6,131 nt of DNA from Lachnospiraceae bacterium (GTDB lineage: Bacteria; Bacillota; Clostridia; Lachnospirales; Lachnospiraceae): positions 1 to 6,131 of the forward strand of contig DOVG01000136.1 in the NCBI GenBank assembly GCA_003520205.1, written 5' to 3'. The first letter of the stretch is position 1, and each line of letters begins with the position of its first letter. Under the pieces are notes generated by a model, which made no database searches, was not told the origin of the DNA, and saw only the letters and a list, made by a program, of their open reading frames with translations. A program made the translations under genes and the position numbers. Shown one piece after another: positions 5,841-6,131 of this stretch.

Positions 5841-6131
5841 GATTTCTGCGCTGAGGCCCAGCTCCTGTTTATTTGCATCAAGTATAGGCTGAATAACTTC
5901 GCTGATATACTCTTCTGTCTGCTGTGGAGCGCGTCCTACATAGAGTGAAGGCTCCATCAGGCTCTCCAGTTCTTCCAGAGTTCTTCCAAATGCAGGATCT
6001 GCGGCAATTCTCTGAAGGAGATCATTTGGCTTTCCTTCTTTCTTTACTACAGCACCGGCTTCCATAGAATACTGTCTTATCTTCTCGTGCAGTTCCTGTC
6101 TGTCACCGCCTGCTTTTGTAGCGTCCATCAT
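5832..6131 (-). CDS. purB: Adenylosuccinate lyase, C-terminal part (partial)
   Basis: The last 99 residues of PurB, continuing past the right edge; the Met at the edge is internal, not a start. PurB cleaves fumarate from adenylosuccinate to make AMP and from SAICAR to make AICAR. What is visible is the helical C-terminal domain of the lyase superfamily enzyme: AGGDRQELHEKIRQYSMEA, then NDLLQRIAADPAF, then YVGRAPQQTEEYI, a series I recognise from clostridial PurB proteins. The signature loop (SSxMPxKxN) and catalytic residues lie outside the window. The stop TAG falls within a tandem palindrome. PurA, which makes its substrate, is encoded three genes downstream on the same strand. Confidence 0.9.
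   Translation of the reverse strand: MMDATKAGGDRQELHEKIRQYSMEAGAVVKKEGKPNDLLQRIAADPAFGRTLEELESLMEPSLYVGRAPQQTEEYISEVIQPILDANKQELGLSAEINV

Overview
The window looks like chromosomal DNA from a low-to-moderate-GC Firmicute of the class Clostridia, most likely family Lachnospiraceae (Butyrivibrio/Roseburia-like). The reasons are the clostridial-type PurA sequence, AGGAGG-type ribosome binding sites, an Mbeg1-like (DUF2974) hydrolase and a lipobox lipoprotein. The family assignment comes from remembered protein similarity, not from a search. All recognisable genes lie on the minus strand, so transcription runs from high to low coordinates.

In transcription order: (1) the C-terminal 99 residues of adenylosuccinate lyase PurB, running off the right edge; (2) a 478-residue secreted lipoprotein with a very acidic tether and a repetitive beta-helix-like body; (3) an RmlD-type dTDP-4-dehydrorhamnose reductase; (4) a fusion of an Mbeg1-like alpha/beta hydrolase to a complete 5-formyltetrahydrofolate cyclo-ligase; (5) adenylosuccinate synthetase PurA; (6) the first 20 codons of a gene that leaves the left edge, tentatively a YlmH-like S4-domain protein.

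The metabolic thread is purine and one-carbon folate metabolism. PurA and PurB catalyse the two steps from IMP to AMP, and the cyclo-ligase returns 5-formyl-THF to the folate pool that supplies purine-ring formyl groups. The lipoprotein and RmlD concern the cell surface and sit between the purine genes. The rmlD and fusion genes are tightly coupled, with an 8-nt gap and a Shine-Dalgarno overlapping the rmlD stop. A 159-bp gap precedes purA.

The most interesting points are the hydrolase/cyclo-ligase fusion and the purA upstream region. In the latter, an exact 17-bp direct repeat flanks a plausible promoter with a 105-bp period (about ten helical turns), and a small hairpin sits at the predicted 5' end of the transcript. 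A pair of tandem AATGT-N4-ACATT palindromes overlaps the purB stop and lies upstream of the lipoprotein gene. No mobile element, CRISPR array, tRNA or rRNA is visible, and no gene-free stretch exceeds 300 bases.
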